The notes below the pieces were generated by a model, which did no database searches, was not told the origin of the DNA, and worked only from the letters and a program-made list of their open reading frames with translations. The translations under genes and the position numbers were made by a program. Of a stretch of DNA of 64,000 nucleotides, positions 63,423 to 64,000 are shown one piece after another. How positions within the stretch are numbered: position 1 is the first letter of the stretch; each line of letters starts with the position of its first letter. The stretch is from Rugamonas rubra (GTDB lineage Bacteria; Pseudomonadota; Gammaproteobacteria; Burkholderiales; Burkholderiaceae_D): the NCBI RefSeq assembly GCF_900114705.1, contig NZ_FOTW01000016.1, positions 1 to 64,000 of the forward strand, given 5' to 3'.

Positions 63423-64000
63423 ATGAGCAAACTGGCAGCAAATCTGACCATGCTATTTAACGAAGTACCGTTCCTCGACCGCTTCGAGGCGGCGGCCGCC
63501 GCCGGCTTCAAGGCCGTCGAGTTTCTCTTCCCCTACGCCTACGAGGTGAAGGACTTGGCCTCGCGCCTGCAGGCCAACGGGCTGGAACTGGTGCTGCACA
63601 ATCTGCCGGCCGGGAACTGGGAGGCCGGCGAGCGTGGCATCGCCTGCCACCCGCAGCGGGTCGAGGAGTTCCGCCAAGGCGTGCAGCAGGCCGCCATCTA
63701 CGCCAAGGCGTTGGGCGTGAAGCAGCTCAACTGCCTGGTCGGCATTGTGCCGCCGGACGTTAGTTTGGAAAGCGCCGAGCGTACCGTGGTGGCCAACCTG
63801 AAGTTCGCCGCCGACGCGCTGAAGAAGGAGGGCATCCGCCTGTTGATCGAGCCGATCAACACCTTCGACATCCCCGGCTTCTTCCTGTCGCGTACCGGCC
63901 AGGCGGCCCGCATCATCGAGGCGACCGGATCGGACAACCTGTTCATCCAGTACGACATCTACCACATGCAGCGCATGGAGGGCGAGTTGAGCGCGACCAT
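63423..64000 (+). CDS. hyi: Hydroxypyruvate isomerase (cut by window edge)
   Basis: At least 192 residues are visible. It starts MSKLAANLTMLFNEVPFLDR and continues with EFLFPYAYEVKDLASRL, LVLHNLPAGNW, GVKQLNCLVG and LLIEPINTFDIPGFFL, all typical of Hyi, a TIM-barrel isomerase interconverting hydroxypyruvate and tartronate semialdehyde. The metal-binding Glu in LLIEPIN is present. The usual length is about 260, so roughly 65 residues lie beyond the window. It is in an operon with gcl under the divergent LysR. Confidence 0.94.
   Translation, partial: MSKLAANLTMLFNEVPFLDRFEAAAAAGFKAVEFLFPYAYEVKDLASRLQANGLELVLHNLPAGNWEAGERGIACHPQRVEEFRQGVQQAAIYAKALGVKQLNCLVGIVPPDVSLESAERTVVANLKFAADALKKEGIRLLIEPINTFDIPGFFLSRTGQAARIIEATGSDNLFIQYDIYHMQRMEGELSAT

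Overview
The window is GC-rich, tightly packed bacterial DNA. Gene content suggests a betaproteobacterium of the Oxalobacteraceae kind (Massilia, Duganella or Janthinobacterium type): PhaB-type reductase, two FNR-type regulators, glyoxylate carboligase with hydroxypyruvate isomerase, and NodT/MacAB efflux. This is inferred from gene families only, and no rRNA or tRNA gene was seen to fix it.

Positions 1-8641 hold the end of an IS4-type transposase, an Mg2+ P-type ATPase, a hemerythrin, a DksA/TraR zinc-finger protein and a four-gene signalling cassette (PAS kinase, single receiver, REC-PAS-kinase, NarL-type regulator). FNR-like boxes of the form TTGAT-N4-GTCAA lie between several of these genes. 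Positions 8864-10530 are AT-richer and contain an unknown membrane-anchored protein and two transposase scraps. Positions 10527-13895 carry small accessory genes, including a MerR/DUF2938 pair with a textbook MerR operator and a NIPSNAP/lipocalin-like pair. Positions 14070-16269 return to the low-oxygen theme (Fnr, PhaB-like reductase, UspA). Positions 16311-21206 form a four-gene MacAB-type tripartite efflux operon. Positions 21349-31549 carry an MgtC/DUF4010 protein, a second FNR paralogue, DUF2141, a Tat-exported carotenoid oxygenase, a LytS/LytTR two-component pair, PurT, a VOC protein, a DUF481 outer-membrane protein and a small protein resembling a RiPP precursor.

The main feature is a minus-strand gene train from 60021 down to 31825, about 28 kb and 14 genes. 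Most neighbours overlap by 4 bases (ATGA) or are separated by fewer than 100 bases. It begins with three NRPS genes (A-T-C-A-T, C-A-T, C-A-T-reductase). These are followed by an MFS exporter, an uncharacterised CPF-motif protein, a kynurenine-3-monooxygenase-like flavoenzyme, a GT87-like membrane protein and a DUF5916 outer-membrane protein. A glycan or alcohol-activation set ends the train: tandem nucleotidyltransferase, GT2, GDPD-like hydrolase, a membrane-glycosyltransferase/uridine-kinase fusion, HAD phosphatase and class II aldolase. My reading is that the NRPS makes a four-residue peptide released reductively as an aldehyde, alcohol or cyclic imine, and that the downstream genes hydroxylate, decorate and export it. 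The coupling of this NRPS to this sugar-phosphate set is the best candidate for an undescribed system here.

The right edge (60563-64000) carries a LysR regulator diverging from gcl and hyi, with a perfect 25-bp palindrome in the shared promoter region.
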